A stretch of 64,000 nucleotides of DNA from Zobellia roscoffensis. GTDB lineage: Bacteria > Bacteroidota > Bacteroidia > Flavobacteriales > Flavobacteriaceae. The position numbers were made by a program, and so were the translations under genes. The notes under the pieces are model-generated. The model saw nothing but the letters and a program-made list of their open reading frames with translations. It was not told the DNA's origin and searched no databases. The stretch lies in contig NZ_JADDXT010000002.1 in the NCBI RefSeq assembly GCF_015330165.1, positions 3,871,646 to 3,935,645 of the forward strand, read 5' to 3'. Shown piece by piece: positions 1-9,059 of the stretch; the stretch's first letter is position 1; each line of letters opens with the position of its first letter.

Positions 1-2058
1 AATTCGCAACCATTTTTTTGGATTATAAAGAATACCTGCTTCTGCTCCAATTCTCTCATTAGAGGAAAGGTTAATAGGTATGGATCGTATAATTCGCACG
101 CTATCCGTCGTTATTTGCCCTGTAGCTTGCTGAATGTATTCAAACGAGTTGGTCTCACGTTTATAATACACAGAAGAGGTAAGCGTAAGCTTATCCCATC
201 GTTTTAGGTATCCCAAGTCAAACGAATTGGAATAAGCTGGATCCAGATCAGGATTTCCCTGAAATATGTTTGCTCTACTAGATCGAGAAGGGAATGGGTT
301 TATAAAACGTCCTCTAGGCCGGTTTATACGGCGGTTATAGCCTAGGGATATGTTCTCCATTTCGCCTATTTCAAAGATAAAGTTCAGAGTAGGGAAGAGG
401 CCCAAATAATTTTTATCAAAATTAAGGTCAACATCTTGCCCTAGTGCTTCTTCAATTGAACTGGTGTCATACTCAGAAGTAACCTCTCCTTTTAATTGAG
501 TATTTTCTAAACGTAACCCCGCAAGAAAAGAGAATTTACCAAATTTGTTACCATACTGGGTGTATAGCGCATTCACATTTTCGTGATATTCAAATTTATT
601 GGTCAAGTCTTCGTTGGTAACGAATAATCCTGTATTACGATTTAACGAATCAAGTTTGTAATCAGTAATCTCCCTTTCGAACGTGCCTCTATAACCTGCC
701 TCAAACTGGGCGTCACCTAATGGTAATACGTAATCTGCCTGGATTAAATATTCATCTTCAATTTCGTTTTGATAAACACTTTCTAGTGTATTTAAACTTG
801 AATTAGGGAAAGTATTGTTATCATCAATAGTTGAAGTTTCCACCTCGTCTCCATTGGAGTATTGAAGGTCTGCTGTCAATTTTTGTCCGTCATCATCAAT
901 ATTGTTCATGTAGTTTAGAGAGAATTGATAGTTCTCCTCATCTTCCAATTCAATTTCTTCTCTGAAACTTTGCCTGGAAAGTAGTCCGTCTTTAAAGTAG
1001 TTGCTATAGTTTTCAGTAAGATCGTCACCATCTTGAAAACGCAAGAAAAAACTACCAGTGATGGATGATTTTTTATTAATAAAATATTCCACTCCAAAGT
1101 TGTTATTCAGGCCTTTGCCTGACCTTGTATAATCGCGCTCTTCATTAATTTGATCGTATACTTGATTTCCATCTACATCAATATATGTATTGTTGTAAAA
1201 AGCATGTCCGGGTGAATTGCTGTAGCGGTAACCCAGGGTATTGAATATATTAAAGTTGTCTGTTCGTAGATTGGCATTTACTGATATTCCACTTCTACTA
1301 GGGTATCCTATATTAACGTTTACGGAACCGTTAAAACCTAGAGTCTTCTCTCGTTTTAAAACGATGTTCAAAATACCTGCTGTACCTTCGGCATCATAAC
1401 GTGCAGATGGGCTGGTAATTACTTCAACCTTTTCAATAGCGTCCGCAGGTAGTTCTTGTAGCGCATCTGTAGAGCCAAAACCGGCTAGGGCGGAAGGTTT
1501 TCCGTTAATTAAAATTCTAACGTTTTCATTGCCCCTAAGGCTAATGCCTCCTTCAACATCTACATTTACGGAAGGAACATTGTTTAGTGCATCGCTAATG
1601 GTAGCACCACTTGTAGTAAGGTCTTTACCAATGTTGTATATTTTTTTATCGAGCCTAACCTCAACTGTAGTTTTTTCTCCAACAACTTCAACACCCTCTA
1701 ATTGTGCTACATCTAGTGCAAGTTTTATTGTTCCTAAATCTATTGACTTGTTGAGCTGTTGTTTGGGTAATTTGTACGTTTTGTACGAGATGTACTCTAT
1801 ACTTACGTTGTATTCTCCTGGAGCTGCTTCTACTTCAAATACCCCATCAATATTGGTAATACCACCGGTTACCTTTTCGGGATTTTTTACACTGTGAAGT
1901 ACTAGAGTAGCGTATTCTAAGGGTTGCCCATCATCTTTATCCAGAACTTTTCCGGTTATTTTAATGGGTTCTTGTTCTTGATTCTGGGGCCTCTGCGGCC
2001 GTTGTGCGAAAGTATTTATCGATAACAGTAACAGGGTAATCAAGAACGGTTTTTTCAT
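1..2058 (-). CDS. TonB-dependent receptor, outer-membrane beta-barrel family (C-terminus beyond window)
   Basis: The protein starts at the ATG complementary to 2056-2058 with a signal peptide (MKKPFLITLLLLS...TFAQ). A Pro/Gln-rich linker and a carboxypeptidase-regulatory-like domain follow (about residues 30-105: ITGKVLDKDDGQPLEYATL). Next comes a TonB plug domain (ISDALNNVPSVNVDVEGG, then SARYDAEGTAGILNIVLKR) and a long beta-barrel. No stop is met before base 1, so the last strands are missing. This architecture is the flavobacterial outer-membrane beta-barrel family of TonB-linked receptors, distinct from SusC. The substrate cannot be told from sequence and no SusD partner is visible. The start lies one base after the stop of the upstream Gly/Tyr-rich gene, so the two are probably translationally coupled. 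Family call is firm; function within the family is open. Confidence 0.9.
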   Translation of the reverse strand, partial: MKKPFLITLLLLSINTFAQRPQRPQNQEQEPIKITGKVLDKDDGQPLEYATLVLHSVKNPEKVTGGITNIDGVFEVEAAPGEYNVSIEYISYKTYKLPKQQLNKSIDLGTIKLALDVAQLEGVEVVGEKTTVEVRLDKKIYNIGKDLTTSGATISDALNNVPSVNVDVEGGISLRGNENVRILINGKPSALAGFGSTDALQELPADAIEKVEVITSPSARYDAEGTAGILNIVLKREKTLGFNGSVNVNIGYPSRSGISVNANLRTDNFNIFNTLGYRYSNSPGHAFYNNTYIDVDGNQVYDQINEERDYTRSGKGLNNNFGVEYFINKKSSITGSFFLRFQDGDDLTENYSNYFKDGLLSRQSFREEIELEDEENYQFSLNYMNNIDDDGQKLTADLQYSNGDEVETSTIDDNNTFPNSSLNTLESVYQNEIEDEYLIQADYVLPLGDAQFEAGYRGTFEREITDYKLDSLNRNTGLFVTNEDLTNKFEYHENVNALYTQYGNKFGKFSFLAGLRLENTQLKGEVTSEYDTSSIEEALGQDVDLNFDKNYLGLFPTLNFIFEIGEMENISLGYNRRINRPRGRFINPFPSRSSRANIFQGNPDLDPAYSNSFDLGYLKRWDKLTLTSSVYYKRETNSFEYIQQATGQITTDSVRIIRSIPINLSSNERIGAEAGILYNPKKWLRI

Positions 2059-2059
2059 A

Positions 2060-2569
2060 TCAATCTTTAGATTTTTTCTTCTTTCGTTTTTTCTCTCGCT
2101 TTTTTTCTTTTTTCGTCTTTTGTAGCCCTTTCTTTTGCATGGCCACAAAGGCATCATACTTCTCAATAGGTAATCCTGCTTTTAACTCTTCGTCTTGAGC
2201 TTTTGTAATTTTTTCCATTCCTTCGCGCATTTGCTCAGGAGTAAGTTGAAGAATCTGCATTTCAATTCGTTTCTGCAAATACTTCTTTAATACCGAGCTC
2301 ATTACGGCCGTCTCAAACTCATTTAGCTCCAAGGCTTCAGAAATACCTGGCATTTCACCATCAACAATTTGCTCCGCTGTCTTTGGTTCTGGCTCTTTTG
2401 GCGTTTCTTGTACCTGTGGTATAGCGCTCCGTTGTCTTCCGTAGCCGCCACCATAACCTTGTCCTCCGTAGCCATAACCACCACCTCCGTAGCCGTATTG
2501 GGCAATAAGTTCAGGACTTGAGAACAATAGAACAAAAAATAAAATAACGTATGGGATATTGTTTTTCAT
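2060..2569 (-). CDS. Secreted Gly/Tyr-rich protein with Lys-rich tail, unknown function
   Basis: This is a 169-residue protein. Residues 1-23 form a Sec signal peptide (MKNNIPYVILFFVLLFSSPE). Residues 24-45 are a low-complexity Gly/Tyr run of GYGGG-type repeats. Residues 75-150 look helical and contain LQLTPEQMREGMEKI, reminiscent of helical periplasmic proteins with LTxxQ-like motifs. The last 20 residues are almost all Lys/Arg/Glu. Its stop codon is one base from the start of the TonB receptor downstream, so the two form one transcript. The helical part may sit in the periplasm with the receptor, but that is inference. I do not recognise a named family. Confidence 0.8.
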   Translation of the reverse strand: MKNNIPYVILFFVLLFSSPELIAQYGYGGGGYGYGGQGYGGGYGRQRSAIPQVQETPKEPEPKTAEQIVDGEMPGISEALELNEFETAVMSSVLKKYLQKRIEMQILQLTPEQMREGMEKITKAQDEELKAGLPIEKYDAFVAMQKKGLQKTKKEKKREKKRKKKKSKD

Positions 2570-2694
2570 GACGATATCAATTAATAAGATTATGTTTTTA
2601 TAGAATGGTTTAATCCAACTTGGTTAAAGCTTTGTTAAAAGCTTATAAGCAACAAATGTACCAAATTATTAAAGAGAAATATAGACTAAAAATA

Positions 2695-2740
2695 AAGAAG
2701 GCACCCCATTTAAAACCAATGAGATACCTTCTTGTTTTTT
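2695..2740 (-). terminator. Imperfect hairpin downstream of arsC
   Basis: The arms at 2695-2701 (AAGAAGG) and 2727-2733 (CCTTCTT) pair exactly. An inner stem with mismatches closes the loop. T-rich stretches follow on both strands, so it could end the arsC transcript on the minus strand. It is weaker than the other terminators in this window. Confidence 0.45.
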
Positions 2741-2812
2741 GATTCTGAAGATTTACTCGATAATCGAGATTAAATGCTTCTAGGCTTGCCTCGTAACCGT
2801 TTACTAGTATTC

Positions 2813-3154
2813 CTAAAGAATATCCTCAACTAAATTAGCAGGTCTGCCAATTACAGCTTTCCCTCCATTTATTACAATAGGTCTTTCTATCAATTTAGGG
2901 TAAAGAATCATGGCGTCAAGAATTTCTTCATGAGATAGTAATTTACCTCTGTAGTTTTCTTTCCACACGGCTTCGTTTTTTCGCACTAGCATTTCAGGAG
3001 TTATTGCTAAACAGTCCAAAACCTTACGCAGTTCTTCTTTGGTAGGTACTTCTTCTAGGTATTTTACAACTTCAAATTCCTTACCTGAATTTTCTAAAAC
3101 CTTCAATCCCTCTCGAGATTTTTGACATCTTGGGTTGTGATATATTTTAATCAT
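2813..3154 (-). CDS. arsC: Arsenate reductase, glutaredoxin-coupled ArsC family
   Basis: The 113-residue protein has the ArsC fold signature. Catalytic Cys10 sits in HNPRCQKSREGL. Arg58 (LVRKNE), Arg91 (ERPIV) and Arg104 (IGRP) match the oxyanion-binding arginines of the plasmid R773 enzyme in order and spacing. The family reduces arsenate to arsenite with glutathione/glutaredoxin. Members in Bacteroidota may act as Spx/ArsC-like reductases of less certain substrate. No ars operon partners (ArsB, ArsR, Acr3) lie nearby, so a dedicated arsenic resistance role is not supported by context. It sits between prfB and a weak terminator, with about 57 bases separating it from prfB. Confidence 0.88.
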   Translation of the reverse strand: MIKIYHNPRCQKSREGLKVLENSGKEFEVVKYLEEVPTKEELRKVLDCLAITPEMLVRKNEAVWKENYRGKLLSHEEILDAMILYPKLIERPIVINGGKAVIGRPANLVEDIL

Positions 3155-3211
3155 TTTATATGCTAATTATTGATAAACATTCTTGAATACTATAATAGTC
3201 GTTATAATTTG

Positions 3212-4313
3212 CTAATCTTCTTCTTTTTGCCCCATCATCATAAGATAAGCTTTGAGGAAAGCATCAATATCCCCATCCATTACAGCGTCTACGTTACCTG
3301 TTTCTTGAGCAGTACGTACATCTTTTATCAATTTATATGGGTGCATTACATAATTACGGATTTGAGAGCCCCATTCAATTTTCATCTTTGAGGATTCAAT
3401 TTCTTGGCGAGCTTCCATCTTCTTGCGCAATTCAATTTCGTACAATTGGGATTTCAGCATTTTCATGGCCGTAGCCCTATTGTCATGCTGACTTCTAGAA
3501 TCCGAACAAGAAATTTGAATGCCTGTAGGGTGATGAACCAATTGCACTTTGGTCTCTACTTTATTCACATTTTGACCACCCGCACCGCTAGAGCGCGCTG
3601 TGGTAATAGTTATGTCTGCCGGATTCACATCAACTTCAATACTATCATCAACAAGTGGATACACGTATACTGAAGCAAATGAAGTGTGGCGCTTGGCATT
3701 GCTATCAAACGGTGATATGCGTACCAACCTATGAACACCGTTTTCACCTTTTAACCATCCAAAAGCAAAATCGCCATCTATCTCCAACGTTACGGTTTTA
3801 ATACCTGCAACATCTCCTTCTTGATAGTTTAGTTCTTTTACCTTGTATTTGTTCTTCTCGGCCCACATCATATACATTCGCATAAGCATGGATGCCCAAT
3901 CACAACTTTCGGTTCCACCGGCACCAGCTGTAATTTGTAATACGGCTGGCAATTCATCTCCTTCTTCAGAAAGCATATTCTTAAACTCTAACTTCTCTAA
4001 CTGATCAATAGCTTTTTCATATTGAGCGGTTACTTCTGTTTCGTTTACTTCTCCTTCCTGTAGAAACTCCATTAAGATTTCTAAATCATCAACTAGTGTT
4101 TTGGCAGCATTATAGTCATCTACCCACTGTTTTTTAGACTGTATGAATTTCATATGAGCCTGGGCTTCCTGTGGATTATCCCAGAAATCAGGAGCTAAAG
4201 TTTTCTCCTGTTCGTTCTCTATTTCAATACGTTTCGCATCAACGTCAAAGATACCTCCTTAACGCACCAAGGCGATCTTGAAGACCTTTAAATAGGTCCG
4301 TAGTAATTGTCAT
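3212..4313 (-). CDS. prfB: Peptide chain release factor 2, expressed by programmed +1 frameshift
   Basis: RF2 reads UGA and UAA stop codons and triggers peptide release. The large frame (below 4247) carries the SPF recognition tripeptide (RISPFDSNAK) and the catalytic GGQ (SGAGGQNVNK). It has no proper N-terminus of its own: an open stretch runs up to an in-frame position at 4246. A separate 22-codon frame starts at the ATG complementary to 4311-4313 (MTITTDLFKGLQDRLGALRR...) and stops at TGA 4245-4247. Joining the frames at CTT-T-GAC gives 366 residues, the normal RF2 length, with SPF near 200-202 and GGQ near 245-247. RF2 is thus autoregulated: low RF2 slows termination at the internal UGA and favours the shift. 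Annotation from the internal ATG at 4153 would lose 53 residues. Confidence 0.96.
4244..4259 (-). promoter_or_regulatory. prfB recoding signal: internal Shine-Dalgarno plus slippery CTT-TGA-C
   Basis: Read on the minus strand, the site is AGGAGG (4259-4254), TAT, CTT, TGA, C. It matches the classic Escherichia coli RF2 frameshift site in element order and spacing: a Shine-Dalgarno-like hexamer three bases before the slippery CUU codon, an in-frame UGA, then C. The peptidyl-tRNA on CTT slips +1 onto TTT and decoding resumes at GAC (Asp). This is seen directly in sequence; the mechanism is known for the family. Confidence 0.95.
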
Positions 4314-4330
4314 TGTATTCTATTTTCAAA

Positions 4331-4338
4331 CAAAAATA
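4331..4338 (-). promoter_or_regulatory. Candidate -7 element of the prfB promoter
   Basis: The minus strand reads TATTTTTG, matching the Bacteroidota -7 consensus TAnnTTTG. It would place the transcript start about 10-15 bases upstream of the ATG at 4313, which supports that start codon. No clear -33 TTTG is seen at the usual distance. Confidence 0.4.
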
Positions 4339-4409
4339 CTACTCTTTTTTATCTATTCTGTAGTAAATAGTTGAATGTTTGTATGGTGGTATAGGTTATT
4401 ATTATATAC

Positions 4410-5267
4410 CTATTGTTGGTTTTGGCTGCTAACTTGTACAGAATGAACGGTTTCGTTTTTACCAGCCGTATAAACTACACCTTTTAATGGAGAGCAGTCA
4501 CTATAATCTTTTCCATGAGCAACTTTTATATGATTGGTGCCCGCTAAAATATCATTTGTTGGGTCTAATCCCATCCAGCCTATAAAAGGCACGTAGACTT
4601 CGGCCCATGCATGCATTTGCGAATCTCCAAAGTAACCGTTTCCTTGATGCAAATAGCCAGAGACATATCTGGTTGGTATACCATTAGCTCTAGCTAATGC
4701 GCAAAAAAGGTGTGTGAAATCTTGGCATACACCTTGCCTGATTTTCAACAACTCTGACAATGTGGTGTGAACATCCGTAGCTTCCGCATTAAAATGAATA
4801 AAATTATAGGTGTACTTGTTTAAGGCAAGAAGGTTATCGAAAACCGATTTTTCTTGATCAAATTCAAACAGTACCGTTTGTTCTTCAGGAATAAAAGTAT
4901 AGTGTGTTTTTTTTAGGAATGCTTCAAAATCTATTTTGAAATCTAGTTCTTGTATTTTTCTATATGATTTTGATATGTCCGCATCTGGCTTAAAGTCAAA
5001 AGGATTGATTTCTTTTTTTATGAGTTTAAAACTAGCTTCAAAAGCAATCTCTTTGAACTTGTCTTTTGGGTGTACCCGTATGGTTTTAAAACCGTATCCA
5101 TTAATTGAAAATTCATTTTTAGCACTTATAGAGTTGCTGAAATCAACCCCTATGAATTGTTGTGACTCGTTTTCTTCGGGAACGACCATAAATTGCCAAT
5201 AGGCTTCGTGAACCCACTCTTCATAAGTGTTTTCTGCTTTATAGGTAATAGCGTATTCTAAAGACAT
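4410..5267 (-). CDS. Transglutaminase-like cysteine protease family protein
   Basis: The 285-residue protein has an N-terminal beta-rich transglutaminase-associated domain (about 1-130) and a C-terminal transglutaminase core. The catalytic triad is visible as Cys181 (RQGVCQDFTHLFCALAR), His219 (DSQMHAWAEVYVP) and Asp235 (WMGLDPTND). No signal peptide is present, so it should be cytoplasmic. It lies in the same orientation downstream of an alpha-E protein and a circularly permuted ATP-grasp protein. That trio is conserved in many bacteria and has been proposed to make or process a peptide-like modification (ATP-grasp amidoligase plus transglutaminase-like hydrolase). Substrate and product are unknown. 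A gap of 50 bases separates it from the alpha-E gene. Confidence 0.88.
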   Translation of the reverse strand: MSLEYAITYKAENTYEEWVHEAYWQFMVVPEENESQQFIGVDFSNSISAKNEFSINGYGFKTIRVHPKDKFKEIAFEASFKLIKKEINPFDFKPDADISKSYRKIQELDFKIDFEAFLKKTHYTFIPEEQTVLFEFDQEKSVFDNLLALNKYTYNFIHFNAEATDVHTTLSELLKIRQGVCQDFTHLFCALARANGIPTRYVSGYLHQGNGYFGDSQMHAWAEVYVPFIGWMGLDPTNDILAGTNHIKVAHGKDYSDCSPLKGVVYTAGKNETVHSVQVSSQNQQ

Positions 5268-5317
5268 GATAGATGTGTAAACTGGTTAGGCATTGGTCTC
5301 ATTATTATAAATTATTT

Positions 5318-6271
5318 CTAATAGCTAAAAAACTCTTTTTCCATTTTTTCGCTTATCTCGTAAAGGCTATTCAATGTTTCATTGATGACAGATTGAATAT
5401 CGTTTTCTATTTGCACAATACATTTAAACTCGTATTCTGCCCGGACTTTACCTACTACAAAAGCCGTAGAATCTCGGTCGTTTTTTTTATTTGGACTCAA
5501 TATCTTTATATGTTTACACACTTGGTTGAGACTGTTCATAATAGACCTTGGACAATCAGGGTTTAGAATCAAAAACTCTAAAGTAGATATGCTGTTGGGT
5601 GTTTTTTTATAAAATCTACGCATCATATCATAAGACTCCGTACATTTTAACAGCGTGGTCCACTCAAAGCTATTTTTAAATTTGTCACCATAACTACCCT
5701 GTGCTTTTAACGCATCATTATGTTTTGAATTGATGATGCGTATAATTTGCGTGGCTCTTTCAATGTTAGCCCCCATCATGATTATAGCATATATTTCATC
5801 GTGCATGAGGGTACTTCTTACCTTGCCCCTGAGGATAGAGGACATTTCGGTAACGTTAAGCGTAAAGTCATTGAGTCCATTTTTTGTGTACACATTCACA
5901 TCATAGTTAGATATAAAGTGATAGAACTTATTTAGAGATTCGTATAATTCCGTAGAGATTAAATCTCGGGCACTATTGGCATTCTCTCGAGAATTTCTAA
6001 CGTTATTTAAAATTGATGATTGGTAATTAGGGTCTAGTCCAATTTTATATAATACCTCTTGCTCATTTAACTCTATGGAATCATCATCTACAGGGTCACC
6101 AACCATGGTTAACATTGAGCGAAGTACAAATTGTCTGGATTGAGAAATCTGATTAGGAGCATCCAGCGATGAAAAATAATTTACGCGTAGATATCTGGCA
6201 ATATGTTCTGAGCGTTCAATGTAACGTCCCATCCAAAAAAGATTATTGGCAACTCGTGCTAACATAGGCAT
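5318..6271 (-). CDS. Alpha-E domain-containing protein (DUF403)
   Basis: The 317-residue, mostly helical protein opens with the family signature MLARVANNLFWMGRYIERSE, followed by HIARYLRVNY, and fills the normal length of the alpha-E family. No enzymatic motif is known for the family. It is recognised by its constant association with circularly permuted ATP-grasp proteins and transglutaminase-like proteins, both of which flank it here. It probably acts as an accessory or scaffold in that system; this is inference from context. About 54 bases separate it from the upstream ATP-grasp gene. Confidence 0.88.
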   Translation of the reverse strand: MPMLARVANNLFWMGRYIERSEHIARYLRVNYFSSLDAPNQISQSRQFVLRSMLTMVGDPVDDDSIELNEQEVLYKIGLDPNYQSSILNNVRNSRENANSARDLISTELYESLNKFYHFISNYDVNVYTKNGLNDFTLNVTEMSSILRGKVRSTLMHDEIYAIIMMGANIERATQIIRIINSKHNDALKAQGSYGDKFKNSFEWTTLLKCTESYDMMRRFYKKTPNSISTLEFLILNPDCPRSIMNSLNQVCKHIKILSPNKKNDRDSTAFVVGKVRAEYEFKCIVQIENDIQSVINETLNSLYEISEKMEKEFFSY

Positions 6272-6325
6272 TTTTTAAGTATTAGTGTTCTCTTTAAATA
6301 ATGTGTCTTACGTACGGGATTTTTA

Positions 6326-7825
6326 TTAAGTCTTTAAAACCCAAGTATCCTTAGACCCACCTCCTTGTGATGAATTCACAATTAAATTCCCTCTTTTTAG
6401 GGCTACACGTGTTAGTCCTCCCTTTAGAACAAACTCTTTGTCTTTGCCAAGAACAGTAAAGGTTCGTAAATCTACATGGCGCTGTTCAAAAGATTCACTT
6501 TTATCAATATAGGTAGGATGAACTGAAAGAGACATTATAGGCTGGGCTACATATTTTCTTGGATCTAGAAGTATCTGAGCCTTTATTACTTCAATTTCCT
6601 TTTTGCTTAACCTGTTCCCTATAGATATACCATAACCTCCCGCTTCATCTACAGGTTTAATTACTAATTCTTGTATATGGCTCAGCACATATTTTAATTC
6701 TTTAGGTCTACTACAGTGATAGGTATGTACGTTATTTAAAATAGGCTCTTCATTTAAATAGTATTTAATGATTTCTGGCATATACGTATAGATAGCCTTG
6801 TCATCTGCAACACCGGTGCCAGGAGCATTGGCTAGGGTTACATTCCCTTTTTTGTACGCTGCAAAAAGTCCGGGCACACCTATTGATGAGTCTGGCTTAA
6901 ATTCTAGAGGATCTATGAAGGCATCATCAATTCGTCTATATATAACATCTACCCTTTGAGGACCCTTAATGGTTTTCATATAAACAAAATCATTTTCAAC
7001 AAAAAGGTCTCTTCCTTCAACCAGTTCTACACCCATGGTCTTTGCTAAATAGGAATGTTCGTAGAAGGCGGAGTTGAACATGCCGGGAGTAATCACAACA
7101 ACATTAGGTGTATCTACTCCTTTAGGTTTAACGGTTTCTAATAGATCTAATAGGTTCTCCGCGTAATTGGTAACAGAAAATGTTTTATAATGATTAAAAA
7201 CACCAAAAAGCGCTCTTTTTAATGCTGTACGATTACATATAACATAGCTTACACCACTTGGGCATCTAATATTGTCTTCCAGTACATAATACTGTCCGTC
7301 ACTATGTTTAATGACATCAGTACCTGAAATGTGATTGTATATGCCTCCTGGAGGATTTACGTTAACCATTTGGTCTAAATAATTGGCAGAGGAACTTATG
7401 AGGTCCATAGGAACTATTCCTTGCCTTATTATTTTCTTGTCATGATATATGTCCCATAAAAACAAATTCAATGCTTTACTACGCTGTATAGAACCCGCTT
7501 CAATAATTTTCCATTCTTCTGGCGGAATAATTCTTGGAAAAAGGTCAAAAGGAAAAATTTTCTCTTTCGTTTTCTTTTTGTCATACACTTGAAAAGTGAT
7601 TCCTTGATTAAAAAATGATGATTTAGCCTTTTCATTAAGGTTTACATAATCATTAATGGAATGCTCTCCATAGAGATTAAACAGTTTAGAATATACTTCT
7701 TTGACATCTCCTTGTTTGTTGAAGATTTCGTCAAATAAAACGGGGTTCCTTTCGTAAGATGAAAAGATCTGATTCTCGAGGTTTACCATAGTACATTTGT
7801 TTGTACTTAAGGTATTAGTTTTCAA
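6326..7825 (-). CDS. Circularly permuted type 2 ATP-grasp protein
   Basis: The 499-residue protein belongs to the circularly permuted ATP-grasp family (formerly DUF404/DUF407). Typical segments include SGTDVIKHSDGQYYVLEDN, RCPSGVSYV, DVIYRRIDDAFIDPLEF, APGTGVADDKAIYTYMP, VIKPVDEAGGYGISIG and a late HVDLRTFTVLG. ATP-grasp enzymes ligate a carboxylate to an amine via an acyl phosphate; the family is proposed to be an amidoligase of unknown substrate. The first ATG is at 7825; a second at 7789 (MVNLENQIF) is equally plausible because the first 12 residues are low in conservation-like character. It is the first gene of a minus-strand operon with the alpha-E and transglutaminase-like genes. Confidence 0.88.
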   Translation of the reverse strand: MKTNTLSTNKCTMVNLENQIFSSYERNPVLFDEIFNKQGDVKEVYSKLFNLYGEHSINDYVNLNEKAKSSFFNQGITFQVYDKKKTKEKIFPFDLFPRIIPPEEWKIIEAGSIQRSKALNLFLWDIYHDKKIIRQGIVPMDLISSSANYLDQMVNVNPPGGIYNHISGTDVIKHSDGQYYVLEDNIRCPSGVSYVICNRTALKRALFGVFNHYKTFSVTNYAENLLDLLETVKPKGVDTPNVVVITPGMFNSAFYEHSYLAKTMGVELVEGRDLFVENDFVYMKTIKGPQRVDVIYRRIDDAFIDPLEFKPDSSIGVPGLFAAYKKGNVTLANAPGTGVADDKAIYTYMPEIIKYYLNEEPILNNVHTYHCSRPKELKYVLSHIQELVIKPVDEAGGYGISIGNRLSKKEIEVIKAQILLDPRKYVAQPIMSLSVHPTYIDKSESFEQRHVDLRTFTVLGKDKEFVLKGGLTRVALKRGNLIVNSSQGGGSKDTWVLKT

Positions 7826-7953
7826 GGTTTTTAGATGGAAGAATTACATAATAATCAAAATAGAAATTTGCCGTATAAATAAAAATAGCGGGACTTTTTT
7901 ACCATATTTTGTACGAAAAAAGGTTAAAAGACTCTCTTTTTGGCATATTTGGC

Positions 7954-7961
7954 TACTTTTG
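7954..7961 (+). promoter_or_regulatory. Candidate -7 element for threonine aldolase
   Basis: TACTTTTG matches the TAnnTTTG consensus and would give a leader of about 70 bases before the ATG at 8037. No good -33 element is seen at 19-21 bases upstream, so the call is weak. Confidence 0.3.
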
Positions 7962-8036
7962 AGTGACTATTTGTAAACTGGTCAAAAATTCATTTGGATT
8001 TGGTTTTTTTTACTTTCAATTATTAAAAAAACACGC

Positions 8037-9059
8037 ATGCATATTAATCTTATTAGTGATACGGTCACAAAACCTACTCCAGCCATGTTAGACGCCATGA
8101 TGAGTGCTCAGGTGGGCGATGACATTTTTAAAGCTGACCCAACTGTAAATGCTCTTGAAGAGAAAGTTGCTAAAATGTTCGGTAAAGAGGCTGCTTTGTT
8201 TTTTCCTTCGGGAACGATGGCCAATCAAACAGGAATAAAGCTGCATACGCAGCCTGGAGATCAACTTATATGTGATAAATATGCACACGTTTATAATTAT
8301 GAAGGTGGAGGCGTCAGTTTTAACAGTGGAGTGTCCTGTAAATTGATAGATGGAGACAGGGGAATGATGACGGCAACACAGGTCGAAGAGGCAATTAATC
8401 CGCCGGATTTTTATCATAGCCCGTTAACTTCATTGGTTTGTGTAGAAAACACGACCAATAAAGGTGGTGGTGCCTGTTGGGATATGGAGGAACTAAAGCA
8501 AATTAAAGCAGTCTGTGAAAAACATAATTTAGCGTATCATCTAGATGGGGCCCGTTTATGGAATGCAATGGTGGCAAAACAAGAAAACCCGCTAATTTAT
8601 GGAAAATTGTTTGATACAATTAGCGTATGCTTGAGCAAAGGTTTAGGTGGCCCTGTAGGTTCTGTTTTAGTAGGGTCCGAAGAAATGATACATAAAGCGC
8701 TTCGTATCCGTAAGATATTTGGGGGAGGAATGCGTCAAGCTGGTTTTCTTGCAGCAGCAGGTATTTACGCACTAGACCATCATATAGAAAGGTTGGCCGT
8801 TGATCATCAAAAAGCTCGTGAAATAGGGGAGGTATTACAAAGTCTAACCTACATTAGAAATGTAGAATGTATAGAGACCAATATCATCATTTTTGAAATA
8901 GATGAACGCGTTATGAGCGGTGCTATCTTTGTAGAAAAATTAAAAGAAAAAGATGTACACATTATAGGTATGGGACAAGGAAAATTACGGATAGTCACCC
9001 ATTTGGATTATACTTCTGACATGCACAATAGGTTTATAAAAATACTTAAAGGTTTATGA
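8037..9059 (+). CDS. Low-specificity threonine aldolase family (PLP)
   Basis: The 340-residue protein is a fold-type I PLP enzyme of the beta-eliminating lyase / threonine aldolase family. It begins INLISDTVTKPTPAML, has FFPSGTMANQ near residue 55, AYHLDGARLWNA with Asp170, and the PLP lysine Lys201 in VCLSKGLGGPVGS. The family splits L-threonine or L-allo-threonine into glycine and acetaldehyde. Stereospecificity (ltaE versus lta) cannot be told from sequence alone. It is monocistronic, with its 3' end overlapping by six bases the 3' end of the convergent YegP-like gene. Confidence 0.9.
   Translation: MHINLISDTVTKPTPAMLDAMMSAQVGDDIFKADPTVNALEEKVAKMFGKEAALFFPSGTMANQTGIKLHTQPGDQLICDKYAHVYNYEGGGVSFNSGVSCKLIDGDRGMMTATQVEEAINPPDFYHSPLTSLVCVENTTNKGGGACWDMEELKQIKAVCEKHNLAYHLDGARLWNAMVAKQENPLIYGKLFDTISVCLSKGLGGPVGSVLVGSEEMIHKALRIRKIFGGGMRQAGFLAAAGIYALDHHIERLAVDHQKAREIGEVLQSLTYIRNVECIETNIIIFEIDERVMSGAIFVEKLKEKDVHIIGMGQGKLRIVTHLDYTSDMHNRFIKILKGL

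Noticed and set aside
3212..4153. prfB as a simple gene starting at ATG 4153
   Set aside because: The frame stays open upstream to the frameshift site and the internal start would remove conserved N-terminal residues.
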